Positions 18,823-30,382 of a stretch of 64,000 nucleotides of DNA are shown here, in pieces. A program made the position numbers and the translations under genes. The stretch is from Agrobacterium larrymoorei. GTDB lineage: Bacteria > Pseudomonadota > Alphaproteobacteria > Rhizobiales > Rhizobiaceae. The notes below the pieces were generated by a model that saw nothing but the letters and a program-made list of their open reading frames with translations, did not search any database and was not told the DNA's origin. The stretch lies in contig NZ_CP039692.1 of NCBI RefSeq assembly GCF_005145045.1, forward strand, positions 550,001 to 614,000, in the 5' to 3' direction. Positions within the stretch are counted from its first letter, which is position 1. Every line of letters starts with the position of its first letter.

Positions 18823-19347
18823 TCAGGCGCTTACGGTAAAGCGCCCGAACGCGCCGCGCGCGAAGCATAGGGGCTCGCCTTCGCGATGCGCGGCGCGGAT
18901 GACGCGACCGATGATGATCGAATGATCACCAGCATCGTGAACGGAAGATTGCGCGCATTCGAAGCGGCTAAGAGTGCCCGGAATGATCGGAACGCCTTCC
19001 GAATTCGGCTCCCAATCCAGCTCATCGAAACCGCGTCCACCTCGTGTGAAGCGAGAGCAAAGTGCATCCTGCTCCGCATCCAGAACGTGGATGGCGAAAT
19101 TCGTGGCCCCGACAAAAAAGTCGTGGCGCGTAGACGTCTTGGCCGGAGACCAGAGGACGAGCGGTGGGTCGAGCGAAACGGAGGAGAAGCTGTTGACCGT
19201 CATGCCAAGCGGGCCGCTCGGTGTATCGGCGGTCACCACCGTTACGCCCGTTGGAAAGTTGCCGAGCGCGTTGCGAAAGCTGCGCGCCGTCGTCGCGTCA
19301 GGCACGAAACGATGTTCATTATGCGTGTTCAAACTGCTCAGGGACAT
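18823..19347 (-). CDS. smoA: Flavin reductase SmoA of sulfoquinovose monooxygenase system
   Basis: NAD(P)H-dependent FMN reductase of 174 residues supplying reduced flavin to the sulfoquinovose monooxygenase SmoC. It has the split-barrel flavin reductase pattern: [46 protein letters not shown] near the N terminus and [15 protein letters not shown] in the C-terminal half. The ATG at 19347 overlaps the smoB stop by one base. Assignment as SmoA rests on the complete smo gene order known from A. tumefaciens C58. It is the last gene of the minus-strand smoCBA operon; no hairpin terminator follows. Confidence 0.9.
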   Translation of the reverse strand: MSLSSLNTHNEHRFVPDATTARSFRNALGNFPTGVTVVTADTPSGPLGMTVNSFSSVSLDPPLVLWSPAKTSTRHDFFVGATNFAIHVLDAEQDALCSRFTRGGRGFDELDWEPNSEGVPIIPGTLSRFECAQSSVHDAGDHSIIIGRVIRAAHREGEPLCFARGAFGRFTVSA

Positions 19348-20237
19348 CAGGGTACCTCACGACCGTTTGCAAGCGTGTAAAGCTCAAACCATGTCTGGCG
19401 ATCCATCTTGACCTCATTGGCCTTGGAGATGGTGGCGATGCGGGCCAGATTATTCGTACCCATGACCGGCAGGATTTTTGCCGGATGGGCGAGAAGCCAT
19501 GCGACGGCAACCGCTGCCGTATCGACATTGTTTTCCCGGGCGATACGTTCCAGCGCATCGGCCAGCGGACCTTCTTTGCCCATCAGCGAGCCGCCACCGA
19601 GCGGAGACCAGGCCATGATCGGCAGATCACGCTCCTGCAAATATGCCAGATCGCCATTGGTGAAGGGCGATGTTTCCGCAAGGCTGATTTCGATCTGATT
19701 CGTAACCAGCTCTTCCGTCATGTTGGATTGCAGCAGCGAGAAATCCCACGGGCGGAAATTCGAAACGCCGACGCTTTTCACCTTGCCCGATGTCACAAGC
19801 GCATCCAGCGCTTCACCGGTCTCTTCCGGGTCCAGCATAGGGTCCGGGCGATGGATCAACAGAAGATCGATGCGATCCGTGTTCATGTCGCGAAGCGAGG
19901 CTTCTACGGATTCGTTGATGTGCTTTGCAGACGTGTCGTAATGTTTTACGCGGGCAGCAGAGTGGCGGCCAGCGGGCGCAACGATGCCGCACTTGGTCAC
20001 GATCTCTATTTTGTCACGCAGCGATGGCGCTTCACGAAGGCCGCCGCCGAGAATGGCTTCTGCGGTGTAGCCACCATAAATATCGGCCTGATCCATGGTC
20101 GTGATGCCCTGCTCAAGGCACGCCTCGATCTTTGCCTGCACATGGCGCGGCGAGGTGTCGGCATCGTCACCGATGCGCCACATGCCGTAAACGATGCGGC
20201 TGAAGGAAAGACCGGAAGTGATATCGATGCGTTGCAT
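19347..20237 (-). CDS. smoB: Aldo/keto reductase SmoB (6-oxo-glucose reductase)
   Basis: NADPH-dependent aldo/keto reductase of 296 residues; in the sulfo-SMO pathway it reduces 6-oxo-glucose, left after desulfonation, to glucose. Catalytic tetrad visible: aspartate and tyrosine in [11 protein letters not shown], lysine in IVTKCGI, histidine in LLLIHRPDP. The phosphate-binding C-terminal part is present ([14 protein letters not shown]). It overlaps smoC by one base at 20237 and smoA by one at 19347, so the three genes form one coupled transcript. Related YcdF/oxidoreductases of other function exist; the neighbourhood decides the role. Confidence 0.9.
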   Translation of the reverse strand: MQRIDITSGLSFSRIVYGMWRIGDDADTSPRHVQAKIEACLEQGITTMDQADIYGGYTAEAILGGGLREAPSLRDKIEIVTKCGIVAPAGRHSAARVKHYDTSAKHINESVEASLRDMNTDRIDLLLIHRPDPMLDPEETGEALDALVTSGKVKSVGVSNFRPWDFSLLQSNMTEELVTNQIEISLAETSPFTNGDLAYLQERDLPIMAWSPLGGGSLMGKEGPLADALERIARENNVDTAAVAVAWLLAHPAKILPVMGTNNLARIATISKANEVKMDRQTWFELYTLANGREVP

Positions 20238-21394
20238 TAGTGGCGCTCTCCATTGCCAAGAGGTGTTGCAGGTGTTTCTGCCGGAACGCGACCTCGCGCA
20301 TGCGGAAGCGAGCAGGTCTTCATTTGCGGCAGCACCTTTTTGCCGAAATGTTCGGCCTCATCAAGATGCGGATAGCCGGAGAAGATGAAGGCGCGTATGC
20401 CCATCTTCTGGTATTCTTCCAGCTTGCTCAAAACCTGATCGGTGGAGCCGACGAGCGCCGCACCGCAGCCGGAACGGGCACGGCCAACACCGGTCCATAG
20501 ATGCGGCTCGGTATAACCGAACTGATCCGCCTGCTCGCGCGCCTTGGCCTGATGCGCAACGCCGAGCGAAATGCTGTCATGGGCGCGGGCGCGGATCTGG
20601 CGGCCATACTCGTCATCCAGTTTCGAGACGAGGTGTTCGGCATATTCATGCGCTTCCGCTTCCGTATCGCGGACGATCATATGAACGCGCAGACCGTAAT
20701 CCAGCGTGCGGCCATGGGCCTCGGCGCGAGCATGCACGGCGCGCATGCGCTCTGCCAACTGCTCCTTCACTTCCGGCCACATCAGGTAAACGTCGCACTG
20801 CGCGCCGCAGAGTTCCAGCGCATCAGGCGAATAACCGCCGAAATAAAGCAGCGGGCCGCCATTCTGCTGGTAAGGCCGTGCCGGTTCAGTCGAGACGTTC
20901 TTGAACTGGTAGATTTCACCTTCATGGTTGATTTCATCGCGAGTCCAGGCCTGACGAAGAATCTCGACCACCTCGTGGCTGCGCTTGTAGCGATAGGCGC
21001 TATCGGCCACCTCGCCCGGAAAATCCGAACTGATGACGTTCAGCGTAAGACGGCCCTTAAGCATATGATCGAGCGTCGCGACGGTACGCGCCAGCATGAT
21101 CGGCTGCATTTCTCCGCAACGAATGGCGGCCAGAAAATTGATGTCTTGCGTAATCGGCGCGCAACCCGCAACGAAGCTCAACGTGTCCTGCCCAACCTGA
21201 TAGGAAGATGGGCACAATATATTGCGAAACTTGAGTTCTTCCGCTTTTCTGACGATGGAGGAGCAATGATCCCAGCTGGAGCGCAGGCGGCCATCCGGCA
21301 CGCCCAAAAACTCGTAGTCATCGGAGCAAAGAGCCGAAAACCAGGACACCTCGGCAGCATCGAGGTCAGCTGAGGTTACGGGCACAACGGTCAT
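20237..21394 (-). CDS. smoC: FMNH2-dependent sulfoquinovose monooxygenase SmoC (luciferase-like)
   Basis: Two-component flavin monooxygenase of 385 residues, in the same luciferase-like group as the alkanesulfonate monooxygenase SsuD. It cleaves the C-S bond of sulfoquinovose to release sulfite and 6-oxo-glucose. Seen: FVAGCAPITQDINFLAAIRCGEMQPIMLARTVATLDHMLKGRLTLNVISSDFPGE, followed by YRYKRSHEVVEILRQAW, both typical of the SsuD group. The ATG at 21394 follows GGGAGG by 6 bases; a TTG at 21454 lies inside the promoter element and is rejected. First gene of smoCBA, divergent from smoD. Confidence 0.92.
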   Translation of the reverse strand: MTVVPVTSADLDAAEVSWFSALCSDDYEFLGVPDGRLRSSWDHCSSIVRKAEELKFRNILCPSSYQVGQDTLSFVAGCAPITQDINFLAAIRCGEMQPIMLARTVATLDHMLKGRLTLNVISSDFPGEVADSAYRYKRSHEVVEILRQAWTRDEINHEGEIYQFKNVSTEPARPYQQNGGPLLYFGGYSPDALELCGAQCDVYLMWPEVKEQLAERMRAVHARAEAHGRTLDYGLRVHMIVRDTEAEAHEYAEHLVSKLDDEYGRQIRARAHDSISLGVAHQAKAREQADQFGYTEPHLWTGVGRARSGCGAALVGSTDQVLSKLEEYQKMGIRAFIFSGYPHLDEAEHFGKKVLPQMKTCSLPHARGRVPAETPATPLGNGERH

Positions 21395-21447
21395 AAAAAT
21401 CCTCCCAAAACGTCCAATGCCTATTTCAATATCATCCACCTTGATGT

Positions 21448-21468
21448 AAATCAATGATGTATCAATTT
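21448..21468 (-). promoter_or_regulatory. Shared 21-bp smo element (smoC promoter copy)
   Basis: Minus-strand sequence AAATTGATACA, then TC, then ATTGATTT. The smoE promoter copy (22304-22324) is identical except for the two central bases (CT). The element contains ATTGAT twice at an 11-base interval, i.e. one helical turn. Its second TTGATT can serve as a -35 for smoC, with a weak -10 (TATTGA) about 17 bases on. An adjoining inverted repeat TTGAT-GTAA-ATCAA spans 21441-21454. Likely bound by SmoD, which is inference. Confidence 0.6.
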
Positions 21469-21497
21469 TTTATGCCGGGGGAGTAAAGGCGTTGAAA

Positions 21498-22202
21498 ATG
21501 AAGAGTTCCAGGGGAAGCCTGCCCATGTATCTCCAGATTGCGGAGACCTTGGTGCGCGATATTGCGGCGGGCACGCTGATCGACGGAGAGAAGCTGCCGC
21601 CGGAACGGGATATGGCCAGAGACTTGGGCATCGCCGTGGGAACGCTGCGCAAGACCCTTGCCGAACTGGAAAGCCGCGGCCTGCTCGAGCGCATTCAGGG
21701 CTCGGGCAACTACATCCGCGCGGTCAACGATCCGCAGAGCGTCTACGCCATGTTCCGGCTGGAGCTGATAGAGGGCGGCGGTCTGCCGACGGCGGAGATT
21801 CTAAGCGTGAGCCGCGAGGTGAAAGACAGAGGCTTGCCGACATTCGGCACGTCATCGGAAGGCCACCGCATTCGCAGATTGCGCAGAATCGGCGGCAAGA
21901 TTGCAGCAATCGAGGAAATCTGGCTCGACGGCTCGTATGTCGATTCCATCGCGCCGGAAGACCTCTCCGAGTCGCTTTATCTTTATTATCGCACGCGGCT
22001 GAACCTTTGGATTGCCAAAGCGGAGGACTATATCGATCTCGGTCGCGTGCCGGATTGGGCGCCCTCCTTCTTCCGTCCTGCGCGCGGCGATCTGCTGCCC
22101 CATGTGCTGCGCATCAGCCACTCGCATGAGGGTGACAAGGCGGAGGTTTCCCACACATGGTACGACCATACCATAGCGCGATATGTCAGCAGGCTTCGCT
22201 AA
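21498..22202 (+). CDS. smoD: GntR/HutC-family regulator SmoD
   Basis: Transcriptional regulator of 234 residues, presumably a sugar-responsive repressor of the smo genes. The N-terminal winged helix is clear: PMYLQIAETLVRDIAAGTLIDGEKLPPERDMARDLGIAVGTLRKTLAELESRGLLERIQGSGNYI. The C-terminal half is a UTRA ligand domain (RIRRLRRIGGKIAAIEEIWLDGSYV). The ATG at 21498 has AAGG 8 bases upstream; a TTG at 21492 is also in frame. It diverges from smoC across about 100 bases carrying the shared element, and 188 bases separate it from smoE. Effector identity is not visible. Confidence 0.88.
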   Translation: MKSSRGSLPMYLQIAETLVRDIAAGTLIDGEKLPPERDMARDLGIAVGTLRKTLAELESRGLLERIQGSGNYIRAVNDPQSVYAMFRLELIEGGGLPTAEILSVSREVKDRGLPTFGTSSEGHRIRRLRRIGGKIAAIEEIWLDGSYVDSIAPEDLSESLYLYYRTRLNLWIAKAEDYIDLGRVPDWAPSFFRPARGDLLPHVLRISHSHEGDKAEVSHTWYDHTIARYVSRLR

Positions 22203-22303
22203 TATGGCGACTATAAAGACCGATACGTCTAATATCGGCAGCAGCCTTGGAAATTATGACGTGAATTCAAAGAAAAAGCGGACGAAAAAACGCCGCAGGA
22301 ATA

Positions 22304-22324
22304 AAATTGATACACTATTGATTT
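22304..22324 (+). promoter_or_regulatory. Shared 21-bp smo element with smoE promoter
   Basis: Plus-strand sequence AAATTGATACA, then CT, then ATTGATTT: 19 of 21 bases match the smoC copy at 21448-21468. TTGATT at 22318-22323 is a good -35 and TATGAT at 22340-22345, after 16 bases, a good -10 for the smoEFGHI operon. The element therefore overlaps the -35, as expected for a repressor site. Confidence 0.65.
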
Positions 22325-22390
22325 CTTTTTTTTCGTGGTTATGATTTTTGTCAAGGAACTCGTCGGTAATGACGAGCTTGGGAGGAATGG

Positions 22391-24747
<2,357 letters not shown>

Positions 24748-24825
24748 TTTACAAGGGAGTGCCGTGGTCGGACCCGGCACTCCAACCCTCCTCAATTCGA
24801 AATTCCTTTGGGAGATGCGACGGTG

Positions 24826-25755
24826 ATGACCTCGTCTCTGCACGCCACGCACGGTGCGGAAAAACCTGCCCCGCGCTGGACGAACTGGCTCGATCTCGGA
24901 GACCGGGCGCTGGCCGTGCTGCTGCTGGCTCCCGCAGGCATTCTGCTGGCGCTCATTATCGTCTATCCCGTGCTGAAACTCGGCTATACCAGCCTTTTCA
25001 GCCTGTCTCTGACTTCTGGTCTGCCCGCAGAATTCGTCGGCCTCGATAATTACCGCCTGATGCTTGAGGACCCGGTATTCTGGGAAACCACCTGGAATAC
25101 GGTGCTGATAACGCTGATCACCGTTCCCGGTGCGCTTTTGATGGGCCTCGCTCTGGCGCTGCTCGCCAACCTGCCCTTCCGCACGCAATGGCCAGTGCGT
25201 CTTTCGCTCCTCATTCCCTGGGCGCTGCCGCTTTCCTTCGCGGGCCTTATCTTCGCGTGGTTTTTCCATTCGGAATATGGTGTCGTCAACGACGTGCTCA
25301 ACCGCTTCGGTTTCGAAGGCATCATCTGGTTCAACTCGCCGCACTGGGCATTCGCTGCCATCTGCCTGACGATCATCTGGAAGACGTCATCTTTCATGGC
25401 GCTGATCATCCTCGCCGGTCTCCAGACCATTCCGCGCTCGCTTTACGAGGCAGCCGACGTGGATGGCGCGGGCAGAATTCGCCAGTTCTTCGAAATCACC
25501 CTGCCTCTGCTGAAGCCCGCAATCGTGGTGGCGCTGATCTTCAGAACCATTACCGCGCTCCAGACCTTCGATATTCCCTATATGATGACCGGCGGTGGCC
25601 CCGGCACCTCCACTGCAACGCTTGCCATGTATATCCACCAGAACACCGTGTCCTTCCTCGATCTCGGTTACGGATCGGCGCTGGCAGTGGTTATGTTTGC
25701 GCTTTCCATGGTCGTGACCGTCATCTATCTGCGCGCCATCAGAACGAAGGATTAA
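24826..25755 (+). CDS. smoG: Sugar ABC transporter permease SmoG
   Basis: MalF-type inner-membrane permease of 309 residues with six membrane segments. The EAA loop that contacts the ATPase is visible: [28 protein letters not shown]. The N terminus carries a cytoplasmic tail of about 30 residues ([28 protein letters not shown]). The ATG at 24826 follows GGGAG by 11 bases; GTG 24823 or TTG 24808 are possible alternatives. It lies 78 bases after smoF and 3 bases before smoH. Confidence 0.88.
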   Translation: MTSSLHATHGAEKPAPRWTNWLDLGDRALAVLLLAPAGILLALIIVYPVLKLGYTSLFSLSLTSGLPAEFVGLDNYRLMLEDPVFWETTWNTVLITLITVPGALLMGLALALLANLPFRTQWPVRLSLLIPWALPLSFAGLIFAWFFHSEYGVVNDVLNRFGFEGIIWFNSPHWAFAAICLTIIWKTSSFMALIILAGLQTIPRSLYEAADVDGAGRIRQFFEITLPLLKPAIVVALIFRTITALQTFDIPYMMTGGGPGTSTATLAMYIHQNTVSFLDLGYGSALAVVMFALSMVVTVIYLRAIRTKD

Positions 25756-25758
25756 GCC

Positions 25759-26613
25759 ATGAGCACCGTCACCTCTCCCGGCCTTTCCTCCATGCTCTCC
25801 GGTCGCCCGCTTCGCCTCTTCGCAGCCGCCGCACTTCTGATCAACGGCATGTTCCCAGCGCTTTGGATTTTGTTCACCTCGCTGAAAAACGAGGCCGAAC
25901 TGACGGCGAAGCCGATTACATGGCTGCCGCACGCCCCGACACTGGCAAACTACATGCAGGCCTTTTCGGATCAGCCGCTGCATATCTTCCTGTTCAACAG
26001 TTTCATGGTGGCGCTGCTTTCCACCTGCCTGACGCTGTTCGTCTCGGTTCTGGCAGCCTATGCGCTGGCGCGGCTGAACCTGCGTTATCGCGGCCTCATC
26101 CTTTCCGCCATCATCGCCGTCTCCACCTTTCCGCTGGTCACGCTGCTGGTGCCGCTGTTTGAAATAATGCGCACGCTGAACCTGTTGAACACGTGGATTG
26201 CGCTGGTTCTGCCCTACACGGTTCTATCGCTGCCGGTCTGCACGCTGATGCTGGTGTCCTTCTTCGAAGGTATTCCGCGCGATCTGGAAAACGCCGCGAT
26301 GATCGATGGCTGCACGCGTATCGGTGCACTGTTCAAGATCGTCGTTCCGCTCTGCGCACCGGGCGTATTCACTGCTGGCATTCTGGCTTTCGTCAATGCT
26401 TGGGATGAATTCCTGCTGGCACTGTCCTTCAACTCCAATCCTTCGCTGCGCACGCTGCCGGTCGGCATCCAGCTTTATCAGGGTGAGTTCGCCTTCCCAT
26501 GGCCGGTCATTTCCGCAGCACTCGTCGTCGGCATCGTACCGGTCGCGATCCTGATCGTGATTTTCCAGGAGCGCGTGGTATCCGGCCTGACTGCTGGCGG
26601 CATCAAGGGCTAA
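25759..26613 (+). CDS. smoH: Sugar ABC transporter permease SmoH
   Basis: MalG-type permease of 284 residues, partner of SmoG, six membrane segments. EAA loop: IPRDLENAAMIDGCTRIGALFKIVVPLCAPGVF. The stop of smoG and the start here are 3 bases apart, implying coupled translation. Conserved C-terminal segment FQERVVSGLTAGGIKG is typical of CUT1-family permeases. Confidence 0.88.
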   Translation: MSTVTSPGLSSMLSGRPLRLFAAAALLINGMFPALWILFTSLKNEAELTAKPITWLPHAPTLANYMQAFSDQPLHIFLFNSFMVALLSTCLTLFVSVLAAYALARLNLRYRGLILSAIIAVSTFPLVTLLVPLFEIMRTLNLLNTWIALVLPYTVLSLPVCTLMLVSFFEGIPRDLENAAMIDGCTRIGALFKIVVPLCAPGVFTAGILAFVNAWDEFLLALSFNSNPSLRTLPVGIQLYQGEFAFPWPVISAALVVGIVPVAILIVIFQERVVSGLTAGGIKG

Positions 26614-26641
26614 GAACCCTCCATCATCGAGAGACTTTGTC

Positions 26642-28633
26642 ATGCATTTCCAAAAGACAGCCGACGGCTTTGAACTGGCCATCAACGGAACCACCGTCCT
26701 TCGCCATTCAGCCGGGAGCACTTGCATCTTCGTCGGCAAAGGCGAAGAGCGCATGGACATGTATCGCGGCAATTTCGATATCGAGGATTACGTCGTGGAG
26801 CGTCTGGCACTCCGCCACGCGGAAGTCGAAGGCGACAGCGTCACGCTTTCTGATGCGCAAGGCCAGCAGCCAAGGCTTCGCCTGAGCATCAGCGACAACA
26901 GCGTCAAGGTCGATGCGCTCGATCCCTCCGTCAATCGCTTCTGGCTTCGCATGGTGGCCGAAAAGGACGAATGCGTTTGGGGCGGCGGCGAGCAGATGTC
27001 CTATTTCAACATGCGCGGACGCAAGTTCCCGCTCTGGACATCGGAACCCGGCGTCGGTCGCGACAAGACGACTGAACTCACCTTCAAAGCCGATGTGTCC
27101 AGCAAGGCGGGCGGTGATTACTACCATACCAATTACCCGCAGCCGACCTACGTTTCGTCGCGCCACTACGCTTTGCACGTTGAAACCACGGCTTATTCCG
27201 TCTTCGATTTCCGTCGTGATGGCTTCCACGAAATCGAGGTCTGGGCCGTCCCCGACCGTCTGGAATTCTTCGCAGCAGACACATTCACAGCACTTGTCGG
27301 CCAACTCTCGCTGCGCTTCGGTCGCCAGCCGGAACTGCCGGAATGGGTCTATAACGGCGCAATCATTGGCTTGAAGGATGGCGAGCAGTCCTTTGCACGG
27401 CTGGAGAAAATCCGTGCCGCGGGCGTCAAGGTTTCCGGCCTCTGGTGCGAGGATTGGGTCGGCTTGCGCCACACCACATTCGGCGCGCGCCTTTTCTGGG
27501 ACTGGAAGGCGAATGAAGAGCGCTACCCTGCACTTCGCCAAAAGATTGCCGAACTTGCCGATAACGACATCCGCTTTCTTGGCTATGTGAACCCCTATCT
27601 CTGCATCGACGGCTCCTTTTTCCCGGAAGCGGAAGCCAAAGGCTATTTCGCCAAAAACGACACGGGCGAAACCGCGCTTGTCGACTTCGGTGAGTTCGAT
27701 TGCGGCGTGGTGGATTTCACCAACCCCGAAGCTATGGACTGGTTTGCGGAAACCATCATCGGTCAAAATATGCTGGACTTCGGCCTCTCCGGCTGGATGG
27801 CGGATTTCGGCGAATATCTCCCTATCGACATTCATCTTGCCAACGGCGTGGATGCCAAGCTGATGCACAACGCCTGGCCCACCATCTGGGCGGAGGTCAA
27901 TGCAAAGGCGGTCGCAAGCCGCGGTAAGACGGGCGAAACGCTGTTCTTCATGCGCGCAGGCTTCAGCGGTGTTCAGGCCCATTGCCCGCTTCTATGGGGC
28001 GGAGACCAGTCGGTGGATTTCACCCGTCACGATGGCCTTGTCACGGTCATGTCCGGTGCGCTGTCTTCCGGCCTGCTTGGAAACGCCTATCACCACTCGG
28101 ATATTGGCGGCTACACCAGCCTCTTCGGCAATGTCCGCACCGCAGAGCTTCTGATGCGCTGGGCCGAGATGGGCGCCTTCACCCCCGTCATGCGCACCCA
28201 TGAAGGCAACCGCCCGCGAGACAATCTGCAGATCGATCAGGACGAAACCGTGCTCGCACACTTCGCCCGCATGACCGCCATTTACGTTCACCTTGCCCCT
28301 TACCTCAAGGCTTTGTCTACGGAAGCGACCCAAACCGGCCTCCCCGTGCAACGCCCCCTCTTCCTGCACCACGAGGGAGACCGCCAGACCTACGAGATTC
28401 AGGACGCCTATCTCTATGGCACCGAACTTCTGGTCGCGCCTATATGGCAGGCAGGGCAAAGCGAGCGCACCGTCTATCTCCCGCAGAGTACAGAATGGGT
28501 ACATATTTGGAGCGGCTCGGTGCATGAAGGCGGTCAGGAAGTGACGATAGCTGCACCTTTAGGCCAACCGCCTGTGTTCTATCGCAAGGACGCCAAAAAC
28601 GCCGAGCTTTTTGCCGGCATTCGAAATATTTGA
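26642..28633 (+). CDS. smoI: Sulfoquinovosidase SmoI (GH31)
   Basis: Glycoside hydrolase family 31 enzyme of 663 residues that releases sulfoquinovose from sulfoquinovosyl glycerol. Nucleophile Asp388 lies in SGWMADFGEYLP and acid/base Asp455 in LLWGGDQSVDF; the 67-residue spacing equals that in E. coli YihQ. Arg283 and Trp286 (ARLFWDW) and Tyr491 (SDIGGYTS) sit where the sulfonate-recognising Arg, Trp and Tyr of sulfoquinovosidases are found, which separates it from ordinary alpha-glucosidases. There is no signal peptide, so hydrolysis occurs in the cytoplasm after import. Last gene of smoEFGHI; a stem-loop follows at 28726. Confidence 0.94.
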   Translation: MHFQKTADGFELAINGTTVLRHSAGSTCIFVGKGEERMDMYRGNFDIEDYVVERLALRHAEVEGDSVTLSDAQGQQPRLRLSISDNSVKVDALDPSVNRFWLRMVAEKDECVWGGGEQMSYFNMRGRKFPLWTSEPGVGRDKTTELTFKADVSSKAGGDYYHTNYPQPTYVSSRHYALHVETTAYSVFDFRRDGFHEIEVWAVPDRLEFFAADTFTALVGQLSLRFGRQPELPEWVYNGAIIGLKDGEQSFARLEKIRAAGVKVSGLWCEDWVGLRHTTFGARLFWDWKANEERYPALRQKIAELADNDIRFLGYVNPYLCIDGSFFPEAEAKGYFAKNDTGETALVDFGEFDCGVVDFTNPEAMDWFAETIIGQNMLDFGLSGWMADFGEYLPIDIHLANGVDAKLMHNAWPTIWAEVNAKAVASRGKTGETLFFMRAGFSGVQAHCPLLWGGDQSVDFTRHDGLVTVMSGALSSGLLGNAYHHSDIGGYTSLFGNVRTAELLMRWAEMGAFTPVMRTHEGNRPRDNLQIDQDETVLAHFARMTAIYVHLAPYLKALSTEATQTGLPVQRPLFLHHEGDRQTYEIQDAYLYGTELLVAPIWQAGQSERTVYLPQSTEWVHIWSGSVHEGGQEVTIAAPLGQPPVFYRKDAKNAELFAGIRNI

Positions 28634-28696
28634 TCTACAGTTCTGGAAGAGGCGTTTGACCTCCACCGAACTATGAAGAGCGGCACTCCTACTTCC

Positions 28697-28882
28697 GTCA
28701 TCCCGGACTTGATCCGGGATCCAGCCAGACCAAGTCCTTGGTCTGAAAGACTTTTTCGACACGCAGACGCGCGTCTGCTGGACCCCGCATCAAGTGCGGG
28801 GTGACGGGTGGGGGAGCTGTTTTCGCCCCAAGCACCTACTCAGTTTAAACCGGACAGCGGTGGGTCAAGCCCGAGGATGACG
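28697..28882. repeat. Cluster of three REP-like palindromic units
   Basis: Unit 1 at 28697-28724 begins GTCATCCCGGACTTGAT and continues as a palindrome to CCAG. Unit 2 at 28778-28805 is the same unit inverted (complement begins GTCACCCCGCACTTGAT). Unit 3 at 28858-28881, also inverted, is a degenerate copy (complement GTCATCCTCGGGCTTGAC). Such short palindromes with GTCATCC...CTTGA are dispersed in many alphaproteobacterial intergenic regions. They may form hairpins at the 3' end of the smo transcript. Confidence 0.7.
28726..28745 (+). terminator. Candidate terminator of smoEFGHI
   Basis: A 9-bp perfect stem (CAGACCAAG/CTTGGTCTG) with a 2-base loop is followed by AAAGACTTTTTC. The T run starts seven bases after the stem, so it is an imperfect intrinsic terminator. 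Confidence 0.45.
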
Positions 28883-29019
28883 GCAGTGGGTATTTTTTTA
28901 CCATATTGTCCCAATTGCCAGTGACAGGAGCACGGCACACAGTTACCCGGACAACCGTGGCCTTAAGCCGGGGTATAGCCGACGCGCATCCGCGTGGTGA
29001 ACAGGTCCCCTCAGCCCAA

Positions 29020-29745
29020 TCAATGCACCCCAAGAAACTGCCGCAACTCCGGCGTCTGCGGATTTGCAAACACGCTTTCCGGCGGGCCGATCTCATGCAC
29101 GCGTCCTTCATGCATGAAGACGACGCGGGAGCAGACGTCGCGCGCGAACTTCATCTCGTGAGTCACCATGAGAAGTGTCATGCCTTCTGCCGCCAGTTCA
29201 CGCACAACCGCCAGAACTTCGGACACCAGTTCGGGGTCGAGTGCTGAGGTGATCTCGTCGCAGAGAAGCGCAATCGGCTGCATCGCAAGGGCACGCGCAA
29301 TCGCCACGCGCTGTTGCTGTCCGCCGGAAAGCTCGTCCGGATAGGCATCGAACTTATGCGCCAGCCCGACGCGCTCCAGCATCTTGCGCGCCATGGCTTC
29401 GGCTTGTGATTTCGGCGTTTTCTTGACCACCGTCTGAGACACCATGACGTTGCCACCCACGGTGAGATGCGGGAACAGATTGAACTGCTGGAAGATCATG
29501 CCGACTTTCAGGCGCAACGCCTTCAGGTGAAGGTCGTCATCCAGCAATTGCGCGCCTGCCACGGAAATGCTGCCCTGAGAAATCGTCTCCAGCCCGTTGA
29601 TGCATCGAAGTAGCGTCGATTTGCCGGAACCGCTCTTGCCGATGATGGCGATGACTTCACCCGGCTCGACATCGAGATTAATGCCTTTCAGCACTTCATT
29701 GGTGCCGTAGCTCTTCCGAACTTCAGTGATTTCGATGAGCGACAT
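29020..29745 (-). CDS. Polar amino acid ABC transporter ATPase (GlnQ/HisP type)
   Basis: ATPase of 241 residues. Walker [17 protein letters not shown]-loop [15 protein letters not shown], signature [19 protein letters not shown], Walker [17 protein letters not shown]-loop [13 protein letters not shown]. The sequence ends soon after the core with no regulatory domain, as is usual in this subfamily. The start overlaps the upstream permease by 23 bases. Substrate class (polar amino acid or related compound such as an opine) is inferred from subfamily; the exact ligand is unknown. Confidence 0.9.
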   Translation of the reverse strand: MSLIEITEVRKSYGTNEVLKGINLDVEPGEVIAIIGKSGSGKSTLLRCINGLETISQGSISVAGAQLLDDDLHLKALRLKVGMIFQQFNLFPHLTVGGNVMVSQTVVKKTPKSQAEAMARKMLERVGLAHKFDAYPDELSGGQQQRVAIARALAMQPIALLCDEITSALDPELVSEVLAVVRELAAEGMTLLMVTHEMKFARDVCSRVVFMHEGRVHEIGPPESVFANPQTPELRQFLGVH

Positions 29746-30382
29746 TAAGCTTCCTTTCGAGAATTTGGCTGCTTTTCGACAGAGGCCAGCACAGCGCGAA
29801 ATATATCAGCGCGACGAGGCCATAGACGAGAAATGGTTGGAAAGTTGCGTTGGTGACGACGGTTCCGGCTTTCGACAATTCGACAAAGCCGATGATGGAA
29901 GTGACTGCCGTGCCCTTGATGACCTGAACGGAAAATCCCACGGTAGGTGGAACGGCAATTCGCATGGCCTGCGGGAGGATGATGTGGCGCATCTGCTGAA
30001 AGCGGCCCATGCCGAGGCTGGAGGATGCCTCCCACTGACCTTTCGCCACCGCATCCACGCATCCGCGCCAGATTTCCACGAGAAACGCCGCCGCCCAGAG
30101 GATCAGCGTCGCGCCCGCTGCAAACCAGGCTGGCACGTCGATGCCGAACAAACCAAGGCCGAAAAATACGATGAACAGCTGCATCAGAAGCGGCGTGCCC
30201 TGAAAAAGCTCCACATAGTATTTGACCAGCACCCGCAGCGATTTCTTTTTTGAAATACGCATGAAGAGAAGGCCGAGCGCAATCAGCGCGCCGCCGGTAA
30301 ACGACACCAGCGACAAAAGCACTGTCCAGCGCGCGGCCAGCAGCAGGTTTCTCAGAATATCCCAGGTGGTGAATTCGATCAT
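29723..30382 (-). CDS. Polar amino acid ABC transporter permease (HisM/GlnP type)
   Basis: Permease of 219 residues with about five membrane segments. The ATPase-contact loop is seen as WRGCVDAVAKGQWEASSSLGMGRFQQMRHIILPQAMRIAVPP. The ATG at 30382 overlaps the stop of the preceding permease as ATGA. It forms a heterodimer with the product of 30379-31050. Confidence 0.88.
   Translation of the reverse strand: MIEFTTWDILRNLLLAARWTVLLSLVSFTGGALIALGLLFMRISKKKSLRVLVKYYVELFQGTPLLMQLFIVFFGLGLFGIDVPAWFAAGATLILWAAAFLVEIWRGCVDAVAKGQWEASSSLGMGRFQQMRHIILPQAMRIAVPPTVGFSVQVIKGTAVTSIIGFVELSKAGTVVTNATFQPFLVYGLVALIYFALCWPLSKSSQILERKLNVAHRNH

Larger units (their letters stand above)
28634..29019. other. Gene-free stretch between smoI and the amino acid ABC operon
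   Basis: No credible coding frame. It holds three related palindromic units, one perfect 16-base palindrome (GCAGACGCGCGTCTGC at 28763-28778) and a strong stem-loop (28726-28745), each listed or described separately. The part 28900-29019 shows nothing I recognise. Confidence 0.7.

Noticed and set aside
26708-27982. Minus-strand open frame opposite smoI
   Set aside because: smoI is unambiguous on the plus strand with all active-site residues, and the antisense frame shows no family features.
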